DNA from: Sandaracinus sp964481145
GTDB taxonomy: Bacteria > Myxococcota_A > Polyangia > Polyangiales > Sandaracinaceae
NCBI GenBank assembly: GCA_964481145.1
Contig: CAYZTA010000017.1
Span: 1-64,000 of the forward strand
Reading direction: 5' to 3'
Length of the DNA: 64,000 nucleotides
In this document: positions 45,201 to 53,563 of the stretch, piece by piece
How positions within the stretch are numbered: the stretch's first letter is position 1
Layout of the letters: each line of letters opens with the position of its first letter
The notes under the pieces: model-generated
What the model was told of the DNA's origin: nothing
What the model saw: only the letters and a program-made list of their open reading frames with translations
Database searches by the model: none
Translations under genes and position numbers: made by a program

Positions 45201-46256
45201 ATGACAGTTCGAGCAACCATGCTTTGGGTGGCCATCGCGTTCTGGGGAATGCCGTCATGGGCCGAAGCCGATGAACCGCAGCTCGTGATCGCCGTCGAAG
45301 ATCCCCACGGGCAGATCGATCCACTCACGGTTCGAGATGGTTTGGCGAGCGACCTCGGAGTCGATGTGGCGCTCCAGCACTCGGAGCAGGCTGACCTCAT
45401 CGTCCGCGTGAGCGCCGAAGGGGCGATCGAAATCATCTATCGTACCCCGAGCGAGGAGCGTCGACGCGAGCTCTCGGTTCCGCCCGAAGCGCGGGAAGCC
45501 GAACGCATCATCGTGCTCGTCGCCGCCAATCTCGCGCGCGAAGAAGCAGACGAACTCTTGGCGCGCCTCATGCGCCCTCATGACCAAGAATCCGAAGCTG
45601 CGCGACAAAGCGCCGCCGACGAGCTCGCTGCGGCCGACCCAGATGCCTACGCCGCATTCGTCCTCCATGATCCGACCTTGGTCCCCGCATCACGGAGACC
45701 ACGCCGCCCGCGGAGATTGCCCTCTGAGCGACACACCCATATTTCGCTTCTTCTCCGAGGAGGTGCTGCCATCGCACGCCTTCCGCCCCTCGAGAGCGAT
45801 CCACGGCCACTCGTCGTCAGTGATGCCCCCACCGGCTTTCTGCAGTTCGGGGTCGAGTTCGGATGGGCACTCGACTCGATGATTTCGATCGGCGTCACCG
45901 ACTTCACGTTCACCGGTGGCCTCTCGAGCCTTGAGGGCGGCTTCTTCGCAGCGACCCTCACGCCTTACGTGGAAGTTGGCGGGTTCGTCGATCCGCGTAT
46001 CCATGTCTACGGCCGTGCGGGAATCGCAGCACAAGTCCGAACTCGAGGAAGGTATGACGAAGATTATCTGCAGCTCGCTCTCTATGGAGCCGCGGGCGTG
46101 CGCTTCTTTCTCACCGATCGCTTTGCGATTGGCCTCGAGCTCTCGCTTCACCTCGTGATGACGAACGCCTATCGAATGGGCAATTTCGCATCCATCAATG
46201 TTCCCCAATGGGCCACTCCAGGGAGTGGAACGCTTTCGGCGAACTGGTTCTTCTGA
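45201..46256 (+). CDS. outer-membrane protein of sigma module B
   Basis: A 351-residue protein from ATG 45201, which gives a clean signal peptide (TMLWVAIAFWGMPSWAEA). An ATG at 45156 would add an unsuited leader. The first 130 mature residues form an alpha/beta domain (LTVRDGLASDLGVDVALQHS, REAERIIVLVAANLAREEAD) like that of the 37958 protein. A linker and a beta-barrel follow (FLQFGVEFGWALDSMISIG, YLQLALYGAAGVRFFLTDRF, FAIGLELSLHLVMTNAY). It is followed after 5 bases by an ECF sigma gene. Envelope-stress sensing or repair is inferred. Confidence 0.65.
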   Translation: MTVRATMLWVAIAFWGMPSWAEADEPQLVIAVEDPHGQIDPLTVRDGLASDLGVDVALQHSEQADLIVRVSAEGAIEIIYRTPSEERRRELSVPPEAREAERIIVLVAANLAREEADELLARLMRPHDQESEAARQSAADELAAADPDAYAAFVLHDPTLVPASRRPRRPRRLPSERHTHISLLLRGGAAIARLPPLESDPRPLVVSDAPTGFLQFGVEFGWALDSMISIGVTDFTFTGGLSSLEGGFFAATLTPYVEVGGFVDPRIHVYGRAGIAAQVRTRGRYDEDYLQLALYGAAGVRFFLTDRFAIGLELSLHLVMTNAYRMGNFASINVPQWATPGSGTLSANWFF

Positions 46257-46261
46257 GTCCT

Positions 46262-46852
46262 ATGTCCCACGATCATCCAGAAATCACGGCGCACGTGAAC
46301 GCGATCGAGCCAGAGGACGATCCCCTCGATCTCATCGTGCGCCTCGCGCGCGGTGAGCACTCCGCGCTCGCAGAGATGTACGATCGCCATAGCGGTGAGC
46401 TCCGCAGCTTCGCGCGGCGACTCGTCGGAGAACCCGAAGCCGCCGAAGATCTCGTCCACGATGTCTTCCTCGCCCTGCCTCGCGCGGTCGCGCGCTTCGA
46501 GGGTCGCTCCACACTCCGCACGTTTCTCTTCGCGATCGCGGTGCGGCACTGTCAGAACCACGTGCGCACAGCGACGCGACGTCGAAAGGCGAGCGAGCGC
46601 CTCGCGCGCGAGCTCGAGACCGAAGTGCACGCCGAAGAGCCCCATGACGCGCGCCTCGCATCCGCCCTCACCCGTGCCCTCGACTCCTTGCCTCTCGATC
46701 AACGCCTTGCTTTCGTCGTGTGCGTCATCGAAGAGCGCTCGAGCACCGAAGCGAGCGTCATTTTGAACGCCCCCGAAGCGACCGTGCGTACGCGCCTCCA
46801 TCGCGCAAAACAAAAACTCCGCGAACATCTCTCGAAAGAAGGCTACGCATGA
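46262..46852 (+). CDS. ECF-type RNA polymerase sigma factor (module B)
   Basis: A 196-residue protein from ATG 46262. Region 2: ARGEHSALAEMYDRHSGELR, PEAAEDLVHDVFLALPRAVA and STLRTFLFAIAVRHCQNHVR. Region 4: LPLDQRLAFVVCVIEERSST followed by the HTH segment EASVILNAPEATVRTRLHRA. It directs RNA polymerase to a specific promoter set, probably including its own operon. It starts 5 bases after the outer-membrane protein gene and overlaps the membrane TPR gene by 4 bases (ATGA). No recognisable zinc anti-sigma factor is adjacent. Confidence 0.9.
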   Translation: MSHDHPEITAHVNAIEPEDDPLDLIVRLARGEHSALAEMYDRHSGELRSFARRLVGEPEAAEDLVHDVFLALPRAVARFEGRSTLRTFLFAIAVRHCQNHVRTATRRRKASERLARELETEVHAEEPHDARLASALTRALDSLPLDQRLAFVVCVIEERSSTEASVILNAPEATVRTRLHRAKQKLREHLSKEGYA

Positions 46853-47604
46853 GTGATCCGCTCGACGCCGCAGTACGCGCCTTGCGGGCTCGTTCACCCA
46901 TGGACGACCGCGACATCGATGCGAACACCGAGACGCGCGCGCGCCTCTTGAAGTCCGTCGCACACCGCGCGCGCATGGAGCGCGCTCAGCTCGTCGCTGC
47001 GTTCACCCTCATCGTGCTCGCAACGAACTCGACCACATGGGCCTGGTCGACTGGACGATTGCCCGCAATGATCGATTCCGTCGCAGCGATGCTTCGACAC
47101 GAGTCTTCCACAAATGAGCCAAACGAAGTGCTGGCCACGAGCGAATCTCAACCCGTCATGGCACGAGCAGAAGTGCAGCCGCTGCGCCTTTCGCCCGAGC
47201 CTACTCCGCTTTCCGAACCTATCGTCCCGCAAATCCACCCGAGCCCATCGCTTCCCTCCATCCGGCGCCAACCCGCGCGAGATGAAGTCGAAATTGCGGA
47301 GGATGATGTCGCTGATGCACCGGTCGAGATCGACACCCGAGACCGAGAAAGCTTCCAAGCTGCGCATGCGCTCCATTTCGGTGGCGCTTCCCCTGAGCTC
47401 GCCTTGCTCGCATGGGACACCTACCTCTCGGAATTCCCCGAGGGACGCTTCGTCCCCGAAGCCTCATGGAATCGAGTCATTTGCTTGCTCCGGCTCGAAC
47501 GACACGAGGAAGCGCGAGCCGTGCTCGAACGATTTGCTCGAGGTGCCTACGGCAGCGTGAGACGCGAAGACGCCGAGCGATTGCTCGAGGCAACGCGCTT
47601 TTGA
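46849..47604 (+). CDS. single-pass membrane protein with TPR-like tail (module B, possible anti-sigma)
   Basis: A 251-residue protein. A 45-residue cytoplasmic N-terminus precedes one helix (QLVAAFTLIVLATNSTTWAW). A Pro/Ser/Glu-rich linker of about 100 residues follows, then a C-terminal TPR-like domain (FGGASPELALLAWDTYLSEF, RVICLLRLERHEEARAVLER) with the YbgF-like spacing 'FPEGRFVPEASWN'. It is coupled to the sigma factor by ATGA overlap. The layout mirrors the FecR-TPR protein of module A without the FecR domain, so a sigma-controlling role is inferred. Confidence 0.65.
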   Translation: MSDPLDAAVRALRARSPMDDRDIDANTETRARLLKSVAHRARMERAQLVAAFTLIVLATNSTTWAWSTGRLPAMIDSVAAMLRHESSTNEPNEVLATSESQPVMARAEVQPLRLSPEPTPLSEPIVPQIHPSPSLPSIRRQPARDEVEIAEDDVADAPVEIDTRDRESFQAAHALHFGGASPELALLAWDTYLSEFPEGRFVPEASWNRVICLLRLERHEEARAVLERFARGAYGSVRREDAERLLEATRF

Positions 47605-47611
47605 ACAAAGC

Positions 47612-49480
47612 TCAAAGACTCGGCCGGTCAGGAAGCGATTCCAACATGCGCTGGATCTCGCCCAGCGAACGCAACGCTTCTTGCGGCGAGGAGCCATCGT
47701 CCATCTCCTGCCCTGCACTCCCCTGACCACGCATCAAGCCTTGCATCAGCCCTGGCAACATGTGCTGCATCGCGGCCCGGGTCGCAGGGTCTCCGAACGC
47801 CGCGCGCAGCTCGGACGGAAGCATCGCCTCGAAAGAAGAGCTCCCATCCACGCCGAGGTCTTCGTCTCCGTGGCGCGCATCGAGCCAGCGCCGCGCGAGC
47901 GCACGTACCCGCGCCGCGCGCCTCCCCGTCGCGAGCGACGCGATAGGGCCTCGTGAAGGCGCCATTCGAAAAGACCACTGCTGAACATAAGCGCGGAGCC
48001 CACGAAAGAATGCGTCATCCCCGAGCTCGGTGCGGAGCGCTTCGTAGAGAAAGGGCCCCTTGCCGTAGACGAGGCCAGCGTAGGCGATCGGTGGTGTAAA
48101 GGCGCTGGCAGGACGCGCGACCGCGGCATCCGGCAAACCCATCATCCGCATCATTCGATAATTGATCGCCACCTGACGATCTCCCTCGAGCTGCGCGCGC
48201 TCCGCGCCATAGCGATTCTGGACCCAATGCATCGCGCTCCATTGCGCGAGCGACTCATCGACCCACGGATGCGCACGCGCATCGCTTCCCACGAGGCCAT
48301 ACCACCACTGATGCGCGACTTCGTGTGCAGTCACGAATTCGAGCATCGCCTCCTGCACATCGCTCGAGACGAGCCCACCGAGCGACGCAGGCCGATAAAA
48401 CATGCTGGCAATGGTGACGAGCGAGCTAAACTCCACGCCCCCTGCGCCCCCCACCAAGGGCGCGGAAACGACATCGAGCTCCGTATAAGGATACGGACCA
48501 AAACTCCTCTCAAAGAGCTCGAGCGCACTCCGTGCGACCTCCAACACCCGACGGCCTGCTGCCCGCTCGGTTGGGAGATAAAAGGAGCGCACCATCACCC
48601 CGCTCGCACTCGCACGTGAGATGCTCTCGAACGCACGACTCATCAAAAGTGAAAAGTCGCGGATCATCCCAGCATGCAACGTGACTTCGCGCTGTGCAGA
48701 TCCTCCTCGAGGATCGCGCACCGCGGAGTGAACCTCGACACCACTCGACGCGAGCTGCACGTCTGCGGGAATCGTGACACGCGCACGAACATGAGAGATC
48801 ACGTGGGAGCCGAGATCGCCCCCGCTGCTTTGCTCTTCCCATGCGCCATCCTGACGCGGAGCCAACACGGCGTAAAAATGCGCGAGACTCCCGATGCCAT
48901 CGCCATACGCGACCGCGCCGTAATCGCTCGTCGCCGTCGACCGAGCGCCCATCATCTGCGTGAGGCTCTCCATCCCTTGCGCACCCAGCGTGGTTTGCGA
49001 CGGATCGATCATTCGCGCGCTCCCGAGGAGATCGAGCTGAATGCGCAAGCGCGCTCCTGGCGCGAGCGGACGTGCGGGACGCACACGAATGGCCGTGGGA
49101 CTGATCGCCGTGATCGTGCAGACGATGCCATCGAGACATCGCCCATCACTCATCGACACCGCATCGTGGGGCGGCGCTTCGTTGGCATAGATGCGAAGCA
49201 CGAGCTCAGGCCAAGCGGCGCGCTCCGAGTTCGTCACGTAGATGGTCTCGCGCAGCTCGAAGCTTTGGAGCTCATGCCCGACCGACATCTCCAAATCGTA
49301 AAGCGTCACGTCCTCGAGCCGCTGCCCCGTGAGGTCACCATGTTGGTCAGAGCGAATGTGCGTAAGCAAAGGCGCCGCGTCATACCAAGAAGAGGTGTCC
49401 TCTTGAGCGCATGCCGGCGATGGCAATGAACCCAAGGCGGAGATGACGACCCAAGCGGAGAGCAACGCGAGATGACGCAT
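47612..49480 (-). CDS. exported M1-family metallopeptidase
   Basis: A 622-residue protein with signal ALLSAWVVISALGSLPSPACA. The M1 catalytic centre is FVTAHEVAHQWWYGLVGSDA then HPWVDESLAQW (HEXXH-x18-E), preceded by GGVEFSSLVTIAS in place of the aminopeptidase GxMEN motif. The N-terminal beta-domain (YDLEMSVGHELQSFELRETI) and helical C-terminal domain are present. It lacks a convincing GAMEN, so specificity may differ from classical aminopeptidases. It ends 7 bases from the convergent module B gene and is divergent from the dipeptidase at 49556. Confidence 0.88.
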   Translation of the reverse strand: MRHLALLSAWVVISALGSLPSPACAQEDTSSWYDAAPLLTHIRSDQHGDLTGQRLEDVTLYDLEMSVGHELQSFELRETIYVTNSERAAWPELVLRIYANEAPPHDAVSMSDGRCLDGIVCTITAISPTAIRVRPARPLAPGARLRIQLDLLGSARMIDPSQTTLGAQGMESLTQMMGARSTATSDYGAVAYGDGIGSLAHFYAVLAPRQDGAWEEQSSGGDLGSHVISHVRARVTIPADVQLASSGVEVHSAVRDPRGGSAQREVTLHAGMIRDFSLLMSRAFESISRASASGVMVRSFYLPTERAAGRRVLEVARSALELFERSFGPYPYTELDVVSAPLVGGAGGVEFSSLVTIASMFYRPASLGGLVSSDVQEAMLEFVTAHEVAHQWWYGLVGSDARAHPWVDESLAQWSAMHWVQNRYGAERAQLEGDRQVAINYRMMRMMGLPDAAVARPASAFTPPIAYAGLVYGKGPFLYEALRTELGDDAFFRGLRAYVQQWSFRMAPSRGPIASLATGRRAARVRALARRWLDARHGDEDLGVDGSSSFEAMLPSELRAAFGDPATRAAMQHMLPGLMQGLMRGQGSAGQEMDDGSSPQEALRSLGEIQRMLESLPDRPSL

Positions 49481-49555
49481 GGCTTTGGATGCTGGCGCAA
49501 AATGATGACTCGCGCATCCAGGCGATTTTATTTATACCCGAGCCCTCACCCATCG

Positions 49556-50779
49556 ATGCATCTCGTTCTGCAGATCATTCCATGTTTGTTTCTACTCGCG
49601 GCTTGCGCGTCGAGCCGAGATCCAGTCGCTGCCTCGGGCGAAGAATCTCGAACCGAAGAAACACCTCGAATCGAAGTCGCAGAAGAGACGAGCGCCCGCC
49701 TGATCGCGATCGACACGCACGCCGATACGACGCAGCGCATGCTCGACACCCGAGACAACCTCACGATGCGATTGCCCGACGGACATCTCGATCTGCCGCG
49801 CATGCGCGAAGGCGGTTTGTCTGGCGTATTTCTATCGATTTGGGTCGACCCACGTCGATATCCGGGCGAGGAAGGCTGGGCTCGCACCCAGGCGCTCATC
49901 GGCGCCATACGCGAGTTCGTCACCGCACATCCGGACGAAGTCGTGCTGGCAAACACTGCGGGCGACGTGCGCGCCGCACACGCAGCGAATCGAATCGCAT
50001 TTCTCATGGGACTCGAAGGTGCTCACGGCCTGGGTGATGCGGACGACGAGACGCTCCTCTCACGTCTCGCGCAGATTCACGTCGAGGGCGTTCGATACAT
50101 GACCCTCACGTGGACGAACGACAACCGCTTTGGCCACGCTTCCACCGGAGGACATCCGAGTCGAGGACTCACGCGACTCGGACGGCGCCTCGTGGGCGAG
50201 ATGAATCGACTCGGCATGATCGTCGACGTCAGTCACGTGAGCGACCGAACTGCGCACGACGCACTCGACATCAGCACGCGCCCCCTCCTCGCATCCCATT
50301 CGGCCGTGCGCGCGCTCGGCGCGCATCCAAGAAACATCTCCGATGAGTTGATCGAGCGCATCGCCGAACGAGGCGGCGCGGTGTGCGTCAACTACTACGC
50401 ACACTTTCTCGACCCCAACTATGGCGCGGCTCGGCGCGCGCTCGAGCGCGAACATCGCGCGGCGTTCGCGCATCTGCGCGGCCGCTCATGGCAGACCGCC
50501 TCCGAACGGAATGCAATCGCCGCACGCATCGATCCCACGCTACGCCCTCCCGAGCTTCGCGTGCTCGCAGACCACATCGCGCATGTCGTCCACGTCGGCG
50601 GTCCCTCCGCAGCATGCTTGGGCTCGGATTTCGATGGGGTTTCCGAACTCCCCGAAGGAATGCGTGATGTGACCGACCTCCCACGACTCTTCGAAGAGCT
50701 CACCCGCCGCGAGCTCCCCGTGGCGATGATCGCAGGCGAAAATGTTCTGCGGGTGCTTGCGGCACAAGCAACGGAATGA
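49556..50779 (+). CDS. membrane dipeptidase (M19), lipoprotein
   Basis: A 407-residue protein from ATG 49556, with signal LVLQIIPCLFLLAAC (lipobox LAAC). The renal-dipeptidase zinc ligands are AIDTHADTTQRML (HxD), FLMGLEGAHGLGD (bridging Glu), IVDVSHVSDRTAHDAL and LLASHSAVRALGAHPRN (His ligands), and CLGSDFDGVSEL (Asp). It hydrolyses dipeptides, often with D-residues. Anchored outside, it could act with the divergent M1 peptidase on peptides outside the cell. Length matches the family (about 350-410). Confidence 0.92.
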   Translation: MHLVLQIIPCLFLLAACASSRDPVAASGEESRTEETPRIEVAEETSARLIAIDTHADTTQRMLDTRDNLTMRLPDGHLDLPRMREGGLSGVFLSIWVDPRRYPGEEGWARTQALIGAIREFVTAHPDEVVLANTAGDVRAAHAANRIAFLMGLEGAHGLGDADDETLLSRLAQIHVEGVRYMTLTWTNDNRFGHASTGGHPSRGLTRLGRRLVGEMNRLGMIVDVSHVSDRTAHDALDISTRPLLASHSAVRALGAHPRNISDELIERIAERGGAVCVNYYAHFLDPNYGAARRALEREHRAAFAHLRGRSWQTASERNAIAARIDPTLRPPELRVLADHIAHVVHVGGPSAACLGSDFDGVSELPEGMRDVTDLPRLFEELTRRELPVAMIAGENVLRVLAAQATE

Positions 50780-50867
50780 TCCGCGTTGGCAAGCTCTTTT
50801 CTTCTTTCTTCTCTTCTGGAATGGGTCCGAGGTAGAATCGCCTCCTTGCCTGGAAGAGGAACTACGC

Positions 50868-51131
50868 ATGGCGCTCATCGAAACTGAAGAGGCTGCTCGT
50901 CGTCTCGCGCGTGCAATCGCGAGTGATCTCTCGCTCTACAACGAAGAAAAAATCGTTCAGGGCGTTCAGAAAGACAATCTCTTCGAGGCGATCGCCGAAG
51001 AAATCGAGGAAGGTCGCGCGCTCTTCAAGAGCCGAGTCGCTCCGGCACTCTACGCCAAAGGCTTTTATGATCGCGCGCTCATCGATATTCTCGTGCGCTC
51101 GAAGGGCCATGTGCAATCACCCATGTGGTGA
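50868..51131 (+). CDS. small conserved protein, unknown
   Basis: An 87-residue acidic helical protein from ATG 50868, preceded by the strong ribosome site GAAGAGGAA. The body reads ARRLARAIASDLSLYNEEKI and ALFKSRVAPALYAKGFYDRA. Small proteins of this type, with 'IxSDxxLYNxEKI' and 'EGRxLYKxRV', are to my recollection frequent in Deltaproteobacteria and Myxococcota without a known role. Its stop overlaps the GTG start of rluD by 7 bases, so it is co-translated with the pseudouridine synthase. Confidence 0.8.
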   Translation: MALIETEEAARRLARAIASDLSLYNEEKIVQGVQKDNLFEAIAEEIEEGRALFKSRVAPALYAKGFYDRALIDILVRSKGHVQSPMW

Positions 51132-52066
51132 GCCAAGAACCCTTCGATCTCGAGATTCCGCCTGAACAGGCAGGGCAGCGCATCGATCGGGCGCTCGCGA
51201 ATCTTTGCCCTGAACATTCGCGAGCGACCCTACAACGCTGGATCGAAGCAGGTCGCATCACATCGAACGGCGCTCCGCTCGCGGCAAAAACCCGCGCAAA
51301 AGCGGGCATGCACGTCCACGTCGAGCCGGATGTGCCCCCGCCTTCGAACGCAAGCCCGGAAAACATCCCACTCATCGTGCTCTTCGAAGACGAGCATCTG
51401 GCCGTCGTCGAAAAGCCAGCTGGGCTCGTGGTGCATCCTGCTCCGGGTCACCCGGAAGGAACCCTGGTCAACGCGCTCCTCTATCGGTTCGGAGGCGAAC
51501 TCCTTTCGGAGAGCGACGCGCATCCGCGCCCCGGCATCGTCCATCGACTCGACCGCGACACGAGCGGAGTGATGGTCGTCGCGCGCACCATTGTCGCGCG
51601 CGAAGGCTTGATGAAGCTCTTTGCCAAGCACGACATCGAGCGCGTCTATCTCGCAATCGTCACAGGTCTATTTCCGCCGCGCGCCGACTACGACACCCTG
51701 CACGGAAGGCATCCCGTGGATCGAAAGCGCTTCACCACCTCGGTCACGCGCGGAAAACGCGCCGTGACCCACGTCGAACGCGTCGAGCTCCTGCACGGCA
51801 CGACCCTCGTGCGCTGCCAACTCGAGCCCGGCCGCACCCATCAGATTCGCGTCCATCTCGCCGAGCATGGCCATCCCCTCCTCGGCGATCTCGTCTACGG
51901 CCGCCCTCCGCGCGATCCGCGCGTTCGCACCGCTGCTGAAGGACTCAGCCGCCACGCTTTGCACGCAACGATCTTGGGCTTCGTGCATCCCGTCACAGGC
52001 GAGCAACTCCACTTCGAGACCCCGCTTCCCCCCGACATGCAGCAAGCGCTCGACGCGCTTCGGTGA
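51125..52066 (+). CDS. rluD: RluA-family 23S rRNA pseudouridine synthase
   Basis: A 313-residue protein starting at GTG 51125 inside the end of the upstream gene. An S4 domain opens it (GQRIDRALANLCPEHSRATL, RWIEAGRITSNG). The catalytic centre is GIVHRLDRDTSGVMVVAR with the nucleophilic Asp in HRLDRDTSG; RVYLAIVTG and LEPGRTHQIRVHLAEHGHPL complete the family set. The S4 plus catalytic layout and length fit RluD, which modifies helix 69, though RluC-type action cannot be excluded. Confidence 0.92.
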   Translation: MVSQEPFDLEIPPEQAGQRIDRALANLCPEHSRATLQRWIEAGRITSNGAPLAAKTRAKAGMHVHVEPDVPPPSNASPENIPLIVLFEDEHLAVVEKPAGLVVHPAPGHPEGTLVNALLYRFGGELLSESDAHPRPGIVHRLDRDTSGVMVVARTIVAREGLMKLFAKHDIERVYLAIVTGLFPPRADYDTLHGRHPVDRKRFTTSVTRGKRAVTHVERVELLHGTTLVRCQLEPGRTHQIRVHLAEHGHPLLGDLVYGRPPRDPRVRTAAEGLSRHALHATILGFVHPVTGEQLHFETPLPPDMQQALDALR

Positions 52067-52073
52067 AGCACCA

Positions 52074-52198
52074 TCAGCGCGCCCCGGCCGCGAGCACCAC
52101 CACCGAATAGCCCACGGCGATCGCGGCTTCTGGGTTTTCATAGGAGTGACGCTGATCACCTCGAAACGCGACCACGTCTCCTGCTTCGACGCTCCATC
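52074..52198 (-). pseudogene. C-terminal remnant of a cupin-domain protein
   Basis: Read on the minus strand, about 40 residues (WSVEAGDVVAFRGDQRHSYE to GYSVVVLAAGAR and a TGA) match the last strands of a cupin domain, like those at the end of XRE-cupin regulators (GDxxxFRGDxxHSYxNP). The frame meets a stop 30 bases upstream of the homology (52224-52226), and there is no start or N-terminal domain. It abuts the QueA-like remnant on the opposite strand at about 52197. The best reading is that the 5' part was lost by deletion. Confidence 0.6.
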
Positions 52199-52567
52199 GT
52201 GAGTCACGAAACAGCCGCGCTGGTCAATGACGCTCGGCGCCGAGGTCATCGCATCATTGCCGTCGGCACCTCGGTGGTGCGAGCGCTCGAGTCGTCGGTG
52301 AACGACGATGGCCAAGTGAGCGCTGGCGCATTCGAGACGAGCCTTCGAATCAACGGCTCATCCACGCTCCACGTCGTGGACATCATTCTCACCGGAATGC
52401 ATGCCCCCGGTGAATCTCATTACGACTTGCTCGAAGCATTCGCGTCTCGATCGACCCTCGATCGACTCGCAAGCATCGCGGCCCAAGCTGGCTTTCTTTC
52501 GCACGAATTCGGCGATGTGATGTGGCTCGAACGCGCACGGTCGAGCCTCACCCAGCCGCTCAGATAA
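52199..52567 (+). pseudogene. C-terminal remnant of a QueA-like tRNA ribosyltransferase-isomerase
   Basis: A 122-residue frame from GTG 52199 matches only the last third of QueA (S-adenosylmethionine:tRNA ribosyltransferase-isomerase, about 350 residues): VSHETAALVNDARRRGHRII, AVGTSVVRALESSV, HVVDIILTGMHAPGESHYDL, LLEAFASRSTLDRLASIAAQ, and FLSHEFGDVMWLER. The 'GMHAPGESHYDLL' form is that of the QueA-like group known from other bacteria rather than E. coli. The N-terminal two-thirds with the substrate site are absent. Upstream is a cupin remnant on the other strand. It is most likely a decaying gene, though expression of the fragment cannot be excluded. Confidence 0.75.
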
Positions 52568-52600
52568 GTATGCAAGAGCCTTGAACGGCGTGATCGCTCA

Positions 52601-53023
52601 TCACCGAAGCTCGACCGGTAAGTCTTCCGGGCGCCCCAACACCACCACGAGACCGAGCTCGTTCGGACTGCCGTTCTCTCCAGGGAGGAATGCGAGCGCG
52701 GCGCGTCCGGATTGGAATGTGGTGTGTTCGCCGTCGAAGCTGAACGCCGGCGGGTGATTCTTGAAGCGCACGATCCAGAAGGTTCGCGTGGCTCTCACTC
52801 GCATCGGAGTTTCGCTGCCGCCCTCTGCCACTCCGGCTGCCACGAACCGAAGCGGGACTTCGTCTCCCTCCCGGAACTCGAACCAGACCGTGTCTTCCTG
52901 CTCGAGTCGCTCGAGGTCGGAGGCCGAGCTCATCACGTAGCGCACCTGCACGCGTGGACCCGACGCACACCCGAGCATCAGACTGAACAACCATAGATTC
53001 GCAATCACGACGATTCGTCTCAT
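52601..53023 (-). CDS. small lipoprotein, unknown
   Basis: A 140-residue protein with signal VVIANLWLFSLMLGC (lipobox LGC). The mature part is beta-rich: TVWFEFREGDEVPLRFVAAG, RATRTFWIVRFKNHPPAFSF, and a C-terminal GLVVVLGRPEDLPVELR. This is a pattern seen in many myxobacterial lipoproteins but not tied to a named domain. It stands alone on the minus strand beside the QueA/cupin scar. Function unknown. Confidence 0.65.
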   Translation of the reverse strand: MRRIVVIANLWLFSLMLGCASGPRVQVRYVMSSASDLERLEQEDTVWFEFREGDEVPLRFVAAGVAEGGSETPMRVRATRTFWIVRFKNHPPAFSFDGEHTTFQSGRAALAFLPGENGSPNELGLVVVLGRPEDLPVELR

Positions 53024-53563
53024 GGAATCCTATACAGCCGGCCATCATCGGCTCTTTGAGCTCCCAGCAAGATTTTTGTAAATATAGAGCTTCCGCTCCT
53101 TCCTTCACTGCGCGATCGACAGTGGCGAGCCCACACGTGACGGGAGCAGATCGACGAGATGCTCGACAAGACTGATTTCTCGGACGCGCTCCAGATCCAA
53201 CACATCTTCGCCGTTGGCCTCGCCGCACGGAAAGCCCGAAGCGGGCGATAAGAAAATTCGCGCGCGAAGACGCCAAGCCGCCAAGAAGGGCGTCTTCTCC
53301 CTTGGCGGTCTTTGCGGCTTGGCGCGCGATTCTCTCCGCAGAAACGTGCGTTTTCTGCCTCGAGAGATGTGATCAATCTTCAGGCGGCTCATCTTCCCCG
53401 AGTCGGTCGCGTTCGGCACAGGATGCCAAGGTCATTCCTATCTCTCCGACGACATCGATTTCGATGTCGATTTGTTCGCGCTGGATGGTCCATCCGGAAC
53501 GCTTCATTCTCCGTACGTGACGGGGCACAGTTCGTCGTCTCGGGCACGCAAGTGGGAGCGCGC
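53024..53563. other. 540-base region with a degenerate inverted repeat, little coding signal
   Basis: No firm gene is seen. About 53258-53340 holds an imperfect inverted repeat of 'CGCCAAGCCGC(C/A)AAG' type: CGCGCGAAGACGCCAAGCCG on the left, CTTTGCGGCTTGGCGCGCGA on the right. A minus-strand frame ending at 53105 (GEDVLDLERVREISLVEHLV, stop) has natural codon use from about 53240 but no start, and may be the tail of a lost gene. The element type resembles short dispersed repeats found in many environmental genomes; that link is not proven. Confidence 0.45.
53373..53507 (-). CDS. possible 44-residue protein
   Basis: The frame MKRSGWTIQREQIDIEIDVV ... ending RLGEDEPPED has codon use like its neighbours, and GGAG lies just before the ATG. 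The opposite strand also has an open frame here (GHSYLSDDIDFDVDLFALDG), so the choice is not secure. No family is recognised. Reported as a possibility only. Confidence 0.2.
   Translation of the reverse strand: MKRSGWTIQREQIDIEIDVVGEIGMTLASCAERDRLGEDEPPED

Noticed and set aside
53250..53345. Inverted repeat considered as an insertion-sequence end or a terminator
   Set aside because: No transposase, target duplication or T-run is visible; the arms are degenerate.
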